The notes beneath the pieces were generated by a model. The model worked only from the letters and a program-made list of their open reading frames with translations. It made no database searches and was not told the origin of the DNA. Shown here one piece after another: positions 7,509 to 16,452 of a stretch of DNA of 64,000 bases. This DNA is from Actinomycetes bacterium (GTDB taxonomy: Bacteria; Actinomycetota; Acidimicrobiia; Spongiisociales; UBA5794), in assembly GCA_024638645.1 (NCBI GenBank), contig JAHEJX010000214.1, forward strand, positions 1 to 64,000. Reading direction: 5' to 3'. Numbering within the stretch: position 1 is the stretch's first letter; each line of letters starts with the position of its first letter. The position numbers and the translations under genes were made by a program.

Positions 7509-9736
7509 CGATAGGGACAGAACACAATCGGGTCGATGCTCGTGACAAAGTCACGGGGGAAACGCCTTATCCAGACGACCTCCGTGGTGACAACGCTTTG
7601 TACGGAAAGGTGGTCTTTTCGGGTCAACCTCATGCCCGGATGATCTCGATGGACACCGCCGAGGCCAAAGCCGACCCCCAAGTCCTCGCTGTCTTCACGG
7701 CCGCAGACGTCCCCGTCAACGAATACGGCCTGACCATGTTTGATCAGCCGGTGCTAGTTGGCCTCAACACCACAGGGCGGGCAGATGTGGCAGCGGACAT
7801 CAGCCGCTGGGAAGCTGATCAGATTGCTTTCGTCGTAGCCGAATCCCCACAAGCTGCTGAGCGCGGCGCCGCCGCGATCAAAGTGGAGTGGGAGCAGCTT
7901 CCGATCGTCCGCAACATCGACGAAGCCCTGACCGGCCGACAGATCCTTCATCCGGAGCAAGGCGAATCCAACGCTTACTACACGTTCCGCATCCGCAAGG
8001 GTGACATGGATGCCGGCTGGAAGGCGGCCGATATCGTCATCGAAGGCACATACGCGGTTCCGCACCAAGAACACGCCTACCTCCAGCCTGAGGCAGGTGT
8101 CGGGTACATCGACGCGGAAGGCCGCGTCACTGTGAAGGTCGGCGGGCAATGGACTTACGAGGAGCTCGGGCAGATAACCCACGCTCTCGATCTACCTGAA
8201 GAGAAGGTCCGCGTCGTCTACGCGGCAACCGGCGGCGCCTTCGGTGGACGCGAGGACATGTCGATCCAGATCGTGCTCGCACTTGCCGCCTGGAAGCTCA
8301 GCCAGGCCGGCGAAACTCGCCCGATCCACACCACGTGGTCGCGGGAAGAGAGCGTCGTCGGCCACCACAAGCGGCACCGGGGACGAATCCAAACCAAATG
8401 GGGCGCCACGAAAGAGGGACGGATCACTGCCGTCGAGGCGCTCGGGTATCTCGATGCCGGCGCTTACAACTACACGTCGAACAAGGTCCTCGGCAACATG
8501 CACCTGACCGTCGCGGGGCCATACGACATCCCGAACGCCCACATCGACAGCCATGCGGTCTACACAAACACTGTGCCCGGAGGGGCTTTTCGCGGGTTCG
8601 GAGCACCGCAGGGAGCCTTTGTAGCGGAGTCGCAGATGAACAAACTCGCCGCAGCCCTCGACAAGGATCCGGTCGAGCTTCGCCTCATCAACTGCTTGCG
8701 GGAAGGCGACCACGGCATCACCCAGGCAGAGATGCCGCGCGGTGTCAGCCTTCCTGAAGTCATCGAAGGCTGTCGTGACCGCTCGGAGTGGGGAGCGCCT
8801 CCGCTCGTCGGTGAGCTGAAGGCGTTTGAGTCGCTGCCGCCGGCCGTAGACCGCATCCGCCGCGGGCGTGGTTTCGCCTGCGCCTACAAGAACATAGGGT
8901 TCTCCTTCGGTTTCCCGGAACGCTGCGACGCCCGGATAGAGCTGCACGGCGACGACTCAGTCGATCGTGTCGTTCTCGCGCACGGGGCTGCGGAAGTCGG
9001 GCAGGGCTCCCACACCGCGCTCACGCAGATGGCAGCCGAGGCAACAGGCGTTGAGGTCGACCAGGTCGAGGGTGTCTTCGCCGACACCGCAACATCGGGA
9101 GACTCGGGCTCGGTCAGCGCATCCCGCATGACCTGGATGGCCGGCAACGCCATTCTCGGTGCCGCCGAGGAGGCCGAAAAGGCATGGCTCGAAGGAGACC
9201 GCCCCGCCGTAGGCGAGTTCCGCTTCGTCCCGCCGCCGACCGAGATGCTCGATCCGCAGACAGGCGTCGGGCAGCCCAACTTCGCGTACGGATACGTGGC
9301 CGAAGCCGTCGATGTCGCCGTCGACATTGACACCGGCCACGTCCACGTTGGCCGGGTGGTCTGCGCAACCGACGTCGGACGCGCCATCAATCCCAATCTG
9401 ATCGAGGGTCAAGTCGAGGGCGCCGTCGTCCAGGCACACGGCTACACACTGAGCGAGAACTTGCACGTGGAAGATGGCCACATCCTCAACCCGCGCTATA
9501 GCGGATACCTCATTCCAGGGATCTTGGATATCCCGGACGAGGTTGATTCGCAGATTCTGGAGTTCGCAGACCCGCGAGGCCCGTTCGGAGTCCGCGGCAT
9601 GGCTGAGATGCCATTCATCCCATACGCACCTGCCGTGGTAGCCGCGCTCCACAACGCCACCGGCGTATGGTTCGACGAGTTTCCGCTCACTCCGAACCGA
9701 GTTCTTGCCGGGCTGAAGGCTGCCGGAGTGACGTGA
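7505..9736 (+). CDS. Xanthine dehydrogenase-type molybdopterin-binding subunit (CoxL/XdhA-like)
   Basis: A 743-residue catalytic subunit that hydroxylates a purine or other aromatic heterocycle at the molybdenum cofactor. Family motifs run in order: GGAFGGRED, GGAFRGFGAPQGAF, GAAEVGQGSHTALTQ, and the C-terminal GPFGVRGMAEMP, whose Glu is the expected base. The start is GTG 7505, sharing GTGA with the FAD/Fe-S gene stop; the track start at 7172 lies inside that gene. There is no twin-arginine signal, so it is cytoplasmic. Xanthine is a reasonable substrate from the operon context, but CO-dehydrogenase-like or nicotinate-type relatives cannot be excluded by motif alone. No maturation genes (xdhC) are adjacent. 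Confidence 0.88.
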   Translation: MTIGTEHNRVDARDKVTGETPYPDDLRGDNALYGKVVFSGQPHARMISMDTAEAKADPQVLAVFTAADVPVNEYGLTMFDQPVLVGLNTTGRADVAADISRWEADQIAFVVAESPQAAERGAAAIKVEWEQLPIVRNIDEALTGRQILHPEQGESNAYYTFRIRKGDMDAGWKAADIVIEGTYAVPHQEHAYLQPEAGVGYIDAEGRVTVKVGGQWTYEELGQITHALDLPEEKVRVVYAATGGAFGGREDMSIQIVLALAAWKLSQAGETRPIHTTWSREESVVGHHKRHRGRIQTKWGATKEGRITAVEALGYLDAGAYNYTSNKVLGNMHLTVAGPYDIPNAHIDSHAVYTNTVPGGAFRGFGAPQGAFVAESQMNKLAAALDKDPVELRLINCLREGDHGITQAEMPRGVSLPEVIEGCRDRSEWGAPPLVGELKAFESLPPAVDRIRRGRGFACAYKNIGFSFGFPERCDARIELHGDDSVDRVVLAHGAAEVGQGSHTALTQMAAEATGVEVDQVEGVFADTATSGDSGSVSASRMTWMAGNAILGAAEEAEKAWLEGDRPAVGEFRFVPPPTEMLDPQTGVGQPNFAYGYVAEAVDVAVDIDTGHVHVGRVVCATDVGRAINPNLIEGQVEGAVVQAHGYTLSENLHVEDGHILNPRYSGYLIPGILDIPDEVDSQILEFADPRGPFGVRGMAEMPFIPYAPAVVAALHNATGVWFDEFPLTPNRVLAGLKAAGVT

Positions 9737-9883
9737 TCGTCGGACCAAACGACACAACGTCTCGGGTCCTGGACGATCCGACAGCATGAGTGCGGCTGCG
9801 ATCGAGTCGCGGTGATGTTCGAGGGCTCCATCGCCGACACGCCAACAGATCGGAGATGTTGGCCGATCTCGTTGGTCAGCCGG

Positions 9884-10411
9884 CTACTCGACGTCGTCGA
9901 ACGAGAAATCCGGATCCCACTCAGGTTGTGGGTGGCGCCTGCGATCGGCCAGTCTGCGACCGCCGAGCACTAGACCTACGAGGACGATCGTGGCGATCAC
10001 CCACTCCCATGGAAGATCCGCATCCTGGGCGGGCGCAGCTCCCGGTACTCGAGCGGATTCGGGCCGCAGGTCTGCTAGCTCGTCGCTCCAGCGAATCGTC
10101 GCTGAGCAGCGGGGATCGGCCAATGGAGATGGGCTACTCGTCGGAAATAGCAGGTAACGGGCGCCCTCGGTATATGCCCGGCCCGCCTCGGGAACGACCT
10201 CGATATCGCGAGGAAGGTCGGGTCCGCGCCAGATCTCTTCGATTTCGATCTGCGCCGTGGTCCCGTCCCAGGACTGCACGGTCCCAACCAAAACGATGGA
10301 GGCGAAGCGGACACGTTCGGTCGCGATCTGGGGGGATGTGCAATCAGTGTCAGCCTGCTCAGTCCCACCGCACGCTACGACAAGTAGCAACCCCGTCAGA
10401 AGGATCCGCAT
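9884..10411 (-). CDS. Small lipoprotein with C-terminal membrane segment, unknown function
   Basis: A 175-residue protein. The start MRILLTGLLLVVACGG gives a lipobox with the Cys at about residue 14; the longer track start adds an unlikely arginine-rich stretch. The mature part contains IVLVGTVQSWDGTTAQIEIE and then WRG, a pattern seen in actinobacterial secreted proteins with an OB/netrin-like beta barrel. A single hydrophobic helix with a basic stop-transfer stretch lies near the C-terminus. It is convergent with the dehydrogenase gene. No function is assigned. Confidence 0.65.
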   Translation of the reverse strand: MRILLTGLLLVVACGGTEQADTDCTSPQIATERVRFASIVLVGTVQSWDGTTAQIEIEEIWRGPDLPRDIEVVPEAGRAYTEGARYLLFPTSSPSPLADPRCSATIRWSDELADLRPESARVPGAAPAQDADLPWEWVIATIVLVGLVLGGRRLADRRRHPQPEWDPDFSFDDVE

Positions 10412-10526
10412 GCTCACATAAGGCAAACTACCCGGACGCGTCGGAGGTTCCCCGGGAACCACAGCGAGTGGTCGCAGCGTCACAGCCATGAACGACCAAG
10501 ACGACCGCTAACAAAGGACCTCCCTC

Positions 10527-12599
10527 ATGCGTCGCATGACTCTCGCCTTCACAGCGCTGCTGCTGGTGCTCACCGCCTGTTCCTCCACCTCAGCACCGGC
10601 GACCACTACAAGTGGTGGTGCCATCGTTGGCGGCGGCGGCCTGTCCGGAGGTGGCGCCACGGCCGGAGCTGTCCATCTCGTAAAAGGTGCGCTTGTCCGA
10701 TTCCAGGCTTGTGAGGATTTCCTCGCCCACGTCAAGGCGGAGGCTATCGAGCGAGTCGGGCCGTACGGACTCGACTGGTACGGCGGTTGGCCTATCGCAT
10801 TTGGTCGGCTCGACGCTTTGGCCTTCCCCACTGCTGTTCCTGAGGCCGCCGTCGATGATTCGGCGTCCGGCGGAAACGGCCAGAACTATTCGACGACGAA
10901 CAACCAGGAAGTTGGCGTCGACGAAGCAGACATCGTCAAGACTGACGGGCGACGCATCGTCACCCTCACCAACAACACTCTCTCCGTGATCGACGTGTCC
11001 GGCGACGACCCCGCTCTCCTCGGCACCCTTACGCTCAGGCCCGAAATGGCTGTGCGGGACCTCTTCCTCTACGAGGACAAGGTGGTCTTGATGGGCACCA
11101 CGTGGGGCGTCGTGGACGGCTTCGATCGGCCCGTGAGCGGTGCAGCGGAGGCCGTCAGCGATAGCATCGGAATCGTCGCGCCTGAGTACTACGGCTCGCC
11201 GATCGTCACCCTGACCGAAGTCGACATCTCAGACGACCCCGTCATCACTCGCCGGCTTCAGATCGACGGCACGTACCTGAGTTCACGCATGATCGACGGA
11301 GTAGCTCGGATCGTCGTCACCGCGGGTCCCAACGGATTTGTGTGGGCGTATCCAGAAGGCAACGGGCTGCGCGCCGAACGCGAAGCAGTGGAAGCCAACA
11401 AGAAGATCATCGAAGAGTCCACCATCGCAAACTGGGTCCCGTACTACGTGCTCACCGATCGCGGCGGCAACGTGATCAGCGAAGGCGCAGCGATCGAGTG
11501 CGACCGAGCTCATCACCCGGTTGAGTTCGGTGGATTCAACACGCTGAACATCCTCGCCGTTGATCTCGACAAGGGCCTCGATATCGTCGACGCCACCTCG
11601 GTGCTGGCAACCGGCGAAACCGTCTACTCCTCAACCAAGTCAATGTATGTGTCAACCAATGCGTGGCTCGACCCGAGGATCTTTGCTGAGGATCGTTGGG
11701 AGGACGCCCAAGCCCTGATCAACGAGACGCGCACGCAGATTCATCAGTTCGACATCAGCGGCAATACAACCGATTACGTCGCCACCGGCTCGGTACGCGG
11801 CTACCTACTGAACCAATTCGCCATGTCGGAGCACAACGGCGACCTTCGTGTCGCTTCAACCACTTCACCCAACTGGTGGGGCGGTCGAGCTGCGCGGCAA
11901 GAGTCCTTGGTCAGCGTGCTCCGCCCTAATAAAGGCGAACTAGAGGTGATCGGCCAGTTGGACGGCCTCGGCAAGGACGAGAGGATCTACTCGGTGCGTT
12001 TCCTCGGAGACGTTGCCTATCTCGTCACATTCCGCCAGGTTGACCCGCTCTTCACGATTGACCTCAGCGACCCATCGCAACCTGAGTTGCGCGGTGAGTT
12101 GAAGATCCCCGGCTACTCGTCCTACCTTCACCCGCTTGCCGATGGAATCGTCCTCGGCATCGGACAGGACGCCACGGAAGATGGCCGCGTCATTGGGAGC
12201 CAGGTCTCACTCTTCGACGTGAACGACCTCGACAATCCGATCCGGATCGCCAAGCTGAGATTGGGCAGAGATACCAACTCGGTCGCCGAATACGATCACA
12301 AGGCATTCCTCCAGTGGGGTGACACAATCATCGTGCCGCTGACGGCCCACGGCTGGAATAACGAGAAGCAGAGCTTCTTCACGGGTGCGGTGGCCATCGA
12401 CACAACCGACGGAGAGCTGAGCGAGATCACTCGCCTCGTGCACCCGGATGGAGACAATTGGGAGTGGGGTTGGAATGCCGCGATCCTGCGCTCGCTTGTC
12501 GTTGGTGACAACCTGTACACCGTTTCGAACACCGGGATCATGAAGAGCAGCCTCGACGACTTCGACACCGTCGACTTCCTCGAATTCAGCGTCGGCTGA
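10527..12599 (+). CDS. Secreted beta-propeller domain lipoprotein
   Basis: A 690-residue lipoprotein (lipobox LVLTACSS, Cys18) with a Gly-rich linker and then the widespread Beta_propel (PF09826-type) domain. The hallmark NQEVGVDEADIVKTDG is present at about residues 128-143, followed by repeated blades such as LSVIDVSGDDPALLGTL. It is exported and tethered outside the membrane. Proteins of this family are of unknown biochemical role and are thought to bind partners or cell-surface ligands. The ribosome site AAAGGA lies 9-10 bases upstream. It is not in an obvious operon; the gene to its left diverges and the TetR gene follows 136 bases later. Confidence 0.85.
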   Translation: MRRMTLAFTALLLVLTACSSTSAPATTTSGGAIVGGGGLSGGGATAGAVHLVKGALVRFQACEDFLAHVKAEAIERVGPYGLDWYGGWPIAFGRLDALAFPTAVPEAAVDDSASGGNGQNYSTTNNQEVGVDEADIVKTDGRRIVTLTNNTLSVIDVSGDDPALLGTLTLRPEMAVRDLFLYEDKVVLMGTTWGVVDGFDRPVSGAAEAVSDSIGIVAPEYYGSPIVTLTEVDISDDPVITRRLQIDGTYLSSRMIDGVARIVVTAGPNGFVWAYPEGNGLRAEREAVEANKKIIEESTIANWVPYYVLTDRGGNVISEGAAIECDRAHHPVEFGGFNTLNILAVDLDKGLDIVDATSVLATGETVYSSTKSMYVSTNAWLDPRIFAEDRWEDAQALINETRTQIHQFDISGNTTDYVATGSVRGYLLNQFAMSEHNGDLRVASTTSPNWWGGRAARQESLVSVLRPNKGELEVIGQLDGLGKDERIYSVRFLGDVAYLVTFRQVDPLFTIDLSDPSQPELRGELKIPGYSSYLHPLADGIVLGIGQDATEDGRVIGSQVSLFDVNDLDNPIRIAKLRLGRDTNSVAEYDHKAFLQWGDTIIVPLTAHGWNNEKQSFFTGAVAIDTTDGELSEITRLVHPDGDNWEWGWNAAILRSLVVGDNLYTVSNTGIMKSSLDDFDTVDFLEFSVG

Positions 12600-12735
12600 G
12601 ACATGTGGCTTGCCGAGTGCAATGTTCCGCCGTGGCCGGATCGATCGGATCTCGATTTCACAAAACCGGCCCGTCACTTGGGGTTTTGGCTCAGATCGAC
12701 CAGTATCTGCCCGCGCTGATCCCGGGGGTCTACTC

Positions 12736-13368
12736 GTGCCACGCCAAGGGCTGAATCGCCGCAAGGTGCTCGAAGCCGCTCTACATGTTGTCGATACGGA
12801 AGGTCTCGACGATCTAACGATGCGCCGGCTGGGCCAGCAGCTCGGCGTTGAAGCTCCATCGCTCTACAAACATGTGAACGGGAAGGCCGACATCCTCGAC
12901 GGCATCATCGACCTCGTCTACGAGGAGATCGACCTCGGAGAAGCGCAGGGTACGTTCCGCGATCGGGTCCGCACGTATGCCGGGTCTTTTCGCCAAGCCT
13001 TGCTCCGACACCCCAACGTGGTCCAGCTTCTCGCGATGCGCCCAGTCACAGGGGCGACGACGATCGAGCTCGTCGAAACCGCGCTCGAAGAGCTGACCAA
13101 TCTCGGATTCGATCCACAAGAAGGTCGCCGCTTTCTCAACGTGACAGTCAACTTCATCATCGGCCACACGCTCTCACAGGTTGGCGAACAGCGAGCTTCA
13201 TTCGAAGAGGTCATGGCAGTCCGCCGCCAGTTCGATCCAGTCGAGTATCCGAACTTTGCGAATAGCCTGGCCACAGCGCCGGTCGATCACGACGGGGAAT
13301 TCGAACTCGGGATAGATCTGATTGTCGACGGCATCGAGAGAAACGTCGCCTCGCTCGCTCAGGCCTGA
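12736..13368 (+). CDS. TetR/AcrR family transcriptional regulator
   Basis: A 210-residue repressor-type protein. The N-terminal helix-turn-helix reads LDDLTMRRLGQQLGVEAPSL followed by YKHVNGK, the standard TetR DNA-reading module. The C-terminal half resembles the TetR_C ligand-binding domain of tetracycline-repressor-like members. GTG 12736 is chosen because GGGGG lies about 10 bases upstream and the HTH begins about 20 residues later; the track start at 12610 adds unlikely sequence. The stop overlaps that of the convergent Nudix gene by 10 bases. The regulated gene is unknown; the beta-propeller gene upstream is one possibility. Confidence 0.85.
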   Translation: MPRQGLNRRKVLEAALHVVDTEGLDDLTMRRLGQQLGVEAPSLYKHVNGKADILDGIIDLVYEEIDLGEAQGTFRDRVRTYAGSFRQALLRHPNVVQLLAMRPVTGATTIELVETALEELTNLGFDPQEGRRFLNVTVNFIIGHTLSQVGEQRASFEEVMAVRRQFDPVEYPNFANSLATAPVDHDGEFELGIDLIVDGIERNVASLAQA

Positions 13369-13802
13369 GCTGAGAACATGTCGAGGGCCCGCGTCACCAG
13401 CTCGACGGTCGGCACCGTGGTGGTCTCGGCTAGCGGCATCCAACGTGATTCACTGACGCTGCCGTCCGTTTCGGTCACCACCGGTTGTCCTGCGGCGTCT
13501 ACGTGATAGATGATGCGGATTGCGTGGAAACTGACTAGGCGGCCGTTGCGACGGCGCTCGAGACGTAATGAGTCGATGCCCAGCAACGAAAGCACCTCTC
13601 CGCTCAGCCCAGTCTCCTCATAGAGCTCACGATGCATCGCTACTTCCGGGTGTTCGCCCCAGTCGATGCCGCCACCCGGAAGAGTCCACGAACCTGCTCC
13701 CGGATAGCCCGCCGCAATGCGGGCAAGGAGAATCTGGTCGTCTTTGATGACCAACCCGTACGCCGATACCCGCTGTCTCTTGTCGGTCAATTCGTCTGCC
13801 AT
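13359..13802 (-). CDS. Nudix hydrolase
   Basis: A 147-residue cytoplasmic pyrophosphohydrolase. The Nudix box is complete: GGGIDWGEHPEVAMHREL then YEETGL, with the REXXEE glutamates that bind Mg2+. Such enzymes cleave nucleoside-diphosphate-linked compounds; the substrate cannot be read from sequence. ATG 13802 (MADELTDKR) is preferred over the track start at 13931, as the extra residues have no domain character. It is convergent with the TetR gene and diverges from the patatin gene. Confidence 0.88.
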   Translation of the reverse strand: MADELTDKRQRVSAYGLVIKDDQILLARIAAGYPGAGSWTLPGGGIDWGEHPEVAMHRELYEETGLSGEVLSLLGIDSLRLERRRNGRLVSFHAIRIIYHVDAAGQPVVTETDGSVSESRWMPLAETTTVPTVELVTRALDMFSAQA

Positions 13803-13915
13803 CGTCCAGGTTCCCCAAGTGGACGAACCATAAGGTTGTTCATTCTCCTCGCCCAAACGACCGATAGACCACATGGCGGAACATCGCGGGTGCCGCCGAG
13901 CGTTCAAAGAGGTAT

Positions 13916-14809
13916 ATGGACAATCCAGCATTCGGAGTATTCGAGGGGGGAGGCATCAAAGGTATTGCCCTGGCGGGTGCGGCCGCGGCCGTGCTCGATT
14001 CCGGATATCGGTTTGAGCGAGTTGCCGGCACCTCAGCGGGAGCCTTGGCTGCGTCGCTGATTGCCGCTGACTACACAGCCGACGAAATGAGACGGCAGGT
14101 CGCCAAGATCGATTGGCCGTCGCTTCTCGACGGTGTGCCCGGCATCAAGATCCCGATCTTCGGCAAACACATCGCATTTCTCCGCGGTGGCGGTCTCTAC
14201 CACGGCGCTGCGTTGCAACGCACTTGGGGAAGACTCCTTGCGGAAAAGGGCGTTCACACGTTCGGTGACCTGCCCGCCGGCAAGCTTCGTATCGTGACGG
14301 TCGACCTCACCCACGAGCGCGGAGTCGTCCTCCCCGACGGGCTCGAGGAATACGGCATTGATGCCAGCAAGTTCCCAATCGCTCGGGCGGTCCGCATGTC
14401 TTCCGCCGTGCCGTTCGTGTTCAAGCCGGTGGAACTCCAGAATCGATTCACAGGCGACCTCAGCTTGATGGCGGACGGCGCCCTCGGCTCGAAGTTTCCG
14501 GTCGAATTGGTCGACCAGCGCAGCGAAACCCCGGTGTTTGGATTCCGTCCAGTCGATACTGATGACGTGCATCGCCATAATGACATTCGGGGTCCGGCCA
14601 GCCTGGCAGGCGCTGTAATGACGACTGGCATGTCGGCGCGCGAGACACTTCCGCGCGGCAGGTTCGAGTCGGTTCTCCAGATTCTCGTGCCGTCGCGCCG
14701 CGATTCGCTCGACTTCAATCTCAGCCGTCGCGAAGCCCTCGAGATGTTTGACGAGGGTTACGAAACCGGTTTCCGCTTCCTCGCCGAATCAGAGTTGATT
14801 GCCACCTGA
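13916..14809 (+). CDS. Patatin-like phospholipase
   Basis: A 297-residue lipid acyl hydrolase with the Ser-Asp dyad. The oxyanion-hole motif GGGIKG lies at residues about 11-16, the nucleophile elbow GTSAG at about 41-45, and the catalytic Asp in MADGALG at about residue 184. No signal peptide or membrane segment is seen, so it is cytosolic or membrane-associated. The start has AGAGG close upstream. The downstream sigma-factor ORF may overlap its end by 11 bases, so the two may be co-transcribed. Confidence 0.88.
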   Translation: MDNPAFGVFEGGGIKGIALAGAAAAVLDSGYRFERVAGTSAGALAASLIAADYTADEMRRQVAKIDWPSLLDGVPGIKIPIFGKHIAFLRGGGLYHGAALQRTWGRLLAEKGVHTFGDLPAGKLRIVTVDLTHERGVVLPDGLEEYGIDASKFPIARAVRMSSAVPFVFKPVELQNRFTGDLSLMADGALGSKFPVELVDQRSETPVFGFRPVDTDDVHRHNDIRGPASLAGAVMTTGMSARETLPRGRFESVLQILVPSRRDSLDFNLSRREALEMFDEGYETGFRFLAESELIAT

Positions 14810-15389
14810 ACTTGATTCTCCCGACCGACATACCGAGATAGATCCCGTGAAAGCAATTGGCCAGGATTTTCCACAGGTGCTCGCCGCCGCCCAGGAGGGA
14901 GCGGAATGGGCCTGGTCGCAGCTGTATCACAGCGTCGCCAACCAGCTTGCCGGTTACGCACGAGCCAAAGGTGCTCCTGAGCCGGAAGATGTCGTCGGAG
15001 AGGTCTTCCACGACGTTGCTCGCAACATCAACTCGTTTGCCGGCTCTGAGAGCAAGTTTCGTTCGTGGGTCTTCGGTATCGCTCACAATCGGCTGATCGA
15101 CCAGTGGCGCAAGCGGAGCCGACGCCGAAACGAGCCCGAGCCGACTCACGTCACCGTGGAGTCCGCCGAGGCGGCGGCGATCGGGAAGGCGATGGATGGA
15201 CCGGCGTTCCAAGCTCTGGAGACACTCACAGAACAGCAGCAGACCGTGCTGATGCTCAGGACCATCGCCGACCTGTCGGTCGACGAAGTGGCATCGGCGC
15301 TGGATATGAAGCCGAATGCGGTGAAAGCGACACAGCACAGAGCCGTCAAGCAGCTCCGGAAAAACCTCACCAAACCCGTAACCAAATGA
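14799..15389 (+). CDS. ECF-type RNA polymerase sigma factor
   Basis: A 196-residue sigma-70 family protein with regions 2 and 4 only. Region 2 reads ARAKGAPEPEDVVGEVFHDV and then SWVFGIAHNRLIDQWRKR; region 4 reads LSVDEVASALDMKPNAVKAT with QHRAVKQLR, the -35-reading helix-turn-helix. The start may be TTG 14799 or GTG 14847; neither has a strong ribosome site and region 2 would survive either way. Its stop is shared with the next gene (ATGA), which is the expected arrangement of a sigma factor and its membrane-bound anti-sigma partner. Confidence 0.88.
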   Translation: MPPELDSPDRHTEIDPVKAIGQDFPQVLAAAQEGAEWAWSQLYHSVANQLAGYARAKGAPEPEDVVGEVFHDVARNINSFAGSESKFRSWVFGIAHNRLIDQWRKRSRRRNEPEPTHVTVESAEAAAIGKAMDGPAFQALETLTEQQQTVLMLRTIADLSVDEVASALDMKPNAVKATQHRAVKQLRKNLTKPVTK

Positions 15390-16018
15390 CGCGCTTCAAC
15401 GGTTACCGCAGCGAGATGGAATTGCCGAACTTCGACCCGCATCAGATCGACGCAGCACTTGGCTCCGATGCCGGGACGCCTCCCGGGATGGAAGCCATCG
15501 CGTCGTGGGCCGAGTCACTGCGCGCTGAAGCGAGTGCTTCTGTTGCGCAGGCAACTGCCACGGCTCACATATCATCCATAGCAGCAGTTGCAGCCGCCGC
15601 CCCATCTGCGGCAGCGCCTGTAGCAGCAGCTCCTTCCCGACTCGAGCGCATCAAGCGCCGCCTTGTCCTCTCCGGTCTGTTTTCGGGGATATTCGCCAAG
15701 GTGTTTGCGGCATCGATTGCAGTTGCCACCGTGACCGGCGGCGTGGCGGCCACAGGGACCTTGCCCGACCCGGTGCAGGATCCGATCGCCAACGTCTACA
15801 ACACGTTCGGTTTCGACTTCCCGACTTCGGACGATTCCGAAGACGAGGACGCCAACGACGACTCGGAGAACGTAGACGACGTCGACGAGCCGACAACCAC
15901 AGTCCCTGTGGACGACCCCGATGACTCAGACGACGAATCAGACGACGAAGACAGCGACGAATCAGACGACGAAGAAGACGGTTCCAGCCGTGGCGATGAC
16001 GACCAAGACGACGACTAG
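15386..16018 (+). CDS. Putative anti-sigma factor: single-pass membrane protein with very acidic tail (RsdA-like layout)
   Basis: A 210-residue protein whose ATG overlaps the sigma-factor stop (ATGA). A short cytoplasmic N-terminus (about 1-70, Ala-rich) could bind sigma; a membrane helix lies at about 105-125 (SGIFAKVFAASIAVATVTGG); and the external tail is almost pure Asp/Glu/Ser (runs of DD, SDDE). The track ORF starting at 15065 runs through the sigma gene in another frame. Layout resembles mycobacterial RsdA, but no zinc-binding ZAS motif (HxxxCxxC) is present, so anti-sigma function rests on coupling and topology. Confidence 0.7.
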   Translation: MTRFNGYRSEMELPNFDPHQIDAALGSDAGTPPGMEAIASWAESLRAEASASVAQATATAHISSIAAVAAAAPSAAAPVAAAPSRLERIKRRLVLSGLFSGIFAKVFAASIAVATVTGGVAATGTLPDPVQDPIANVYNTFGFDFPTSDDSEDEDANDDSENVDDVDEPTTTVPVDDPDDSDDESDDEDSDESDDEEDGSSRGDDDQDDD

Positions 16019-16059
16019 ATCGCGTAGACGAACACACGTATAGGACGAGAGGACGAGGA

Positions 16060-16203
16060 ATGACTTTGAGGCTTGGCGCTGCACCATCTGTGCGTCAGTC
16101 GGGACCCCGGAAATACAACATTCCTGGGTTACGGATAAGCATGCGGTCGATTCGACCCGCCGTACTAGCAAAGCCGACGAAGACAGCCAACAAGTCTGTC
16201 TAA
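16060..16203 (+). CDS. Small basic protein, 47 residues, unknown
   Basis: An ORF below the track cut-off starts at ATG 16060 with AGAGGACGAGGA just upstream and encodes a peptide rich in Arg/Lys (MTLRLGAAPSVRQSGPRKYN...). It follows the putative anti-sigma gene by 41 bases and ends 23 bases before a strong terminator, so it would be the last gene of the sigma operon. Coding status is uncertain because the ORF is short and no family is recognised. Confidence 0.4.
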   Translation: MTLRLGAAPSVRQSGPRKYNIPGLRISMRSIRPAVLAKPTKTANKSV

Positions 16204-16226
16204 CGACAACCAGATCCTCACGTAAA

Positions 16227-16259
16227 CGAAGCGGCCCCGCCACCCCGGGGGCCGCTTCG
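16227..16259 (+). terminator. Terminator hairpin of the sigma factor operon
   Basis: A perfect 12-base stem, CGAAGCGGCCCC pairing with GGGGCCGCTTCG, with a 9-base loop. It is followed by GCTGTGTTT, a weak U-tract. It separates the sigma operon from the heliorhodopsin gene. Confidence 0.7.
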
Positions 16260-16266
16260 CTGTGTT

Positions 16267-16391
16267 TCGGGCAAGTGAGCACTTGCCCGAGTCTCTACGC
16301 AACGCTGAATGCGTTGCGTAGAGGACCGGCCCTACGGCCGGGCTTACATCCGAAATCGCGCATGTCACCGTGGATTCGCGGAGCGAATCCA
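16267..16391. repeat. Array of four further palindromes upstream of heliorhodopsin
   Basis: After the terminator come four more hairpins in tandem: 16267-16290 (TCGGGCAAGT / ACTTGCCCGA, 10 bp), 16293-16323 (CTCTACGCAACGC / GCGTTGCGTAGAG, 13 bp, perfect), 16326-16341 (CCGGCC / GGCCGG) and 16371-16391 (TGGATTCGC / GCGAATCCA, 9 bp). None has a T-run. They may be REP-like elements, a structured leader or protein-binding sites. The rest of 16204-16452 has no convincing gene. Confidence 0.7.
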
Positions 16392-16452
16392 TACGGCGTG
16401 AGGGGCGAAGGATCGTCCCCCTTCCGATCCCCCTCGACTGTTGGGTCGGCTT

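Noticed and set aside
16060-16391. tRNA or tmRNA gene near the palindromes
   Set aside because: GCGGTCGATTCGACCCGC resembles a T-arm at first sight, but no acceptor stem, anticodon arm or CCA end fits.
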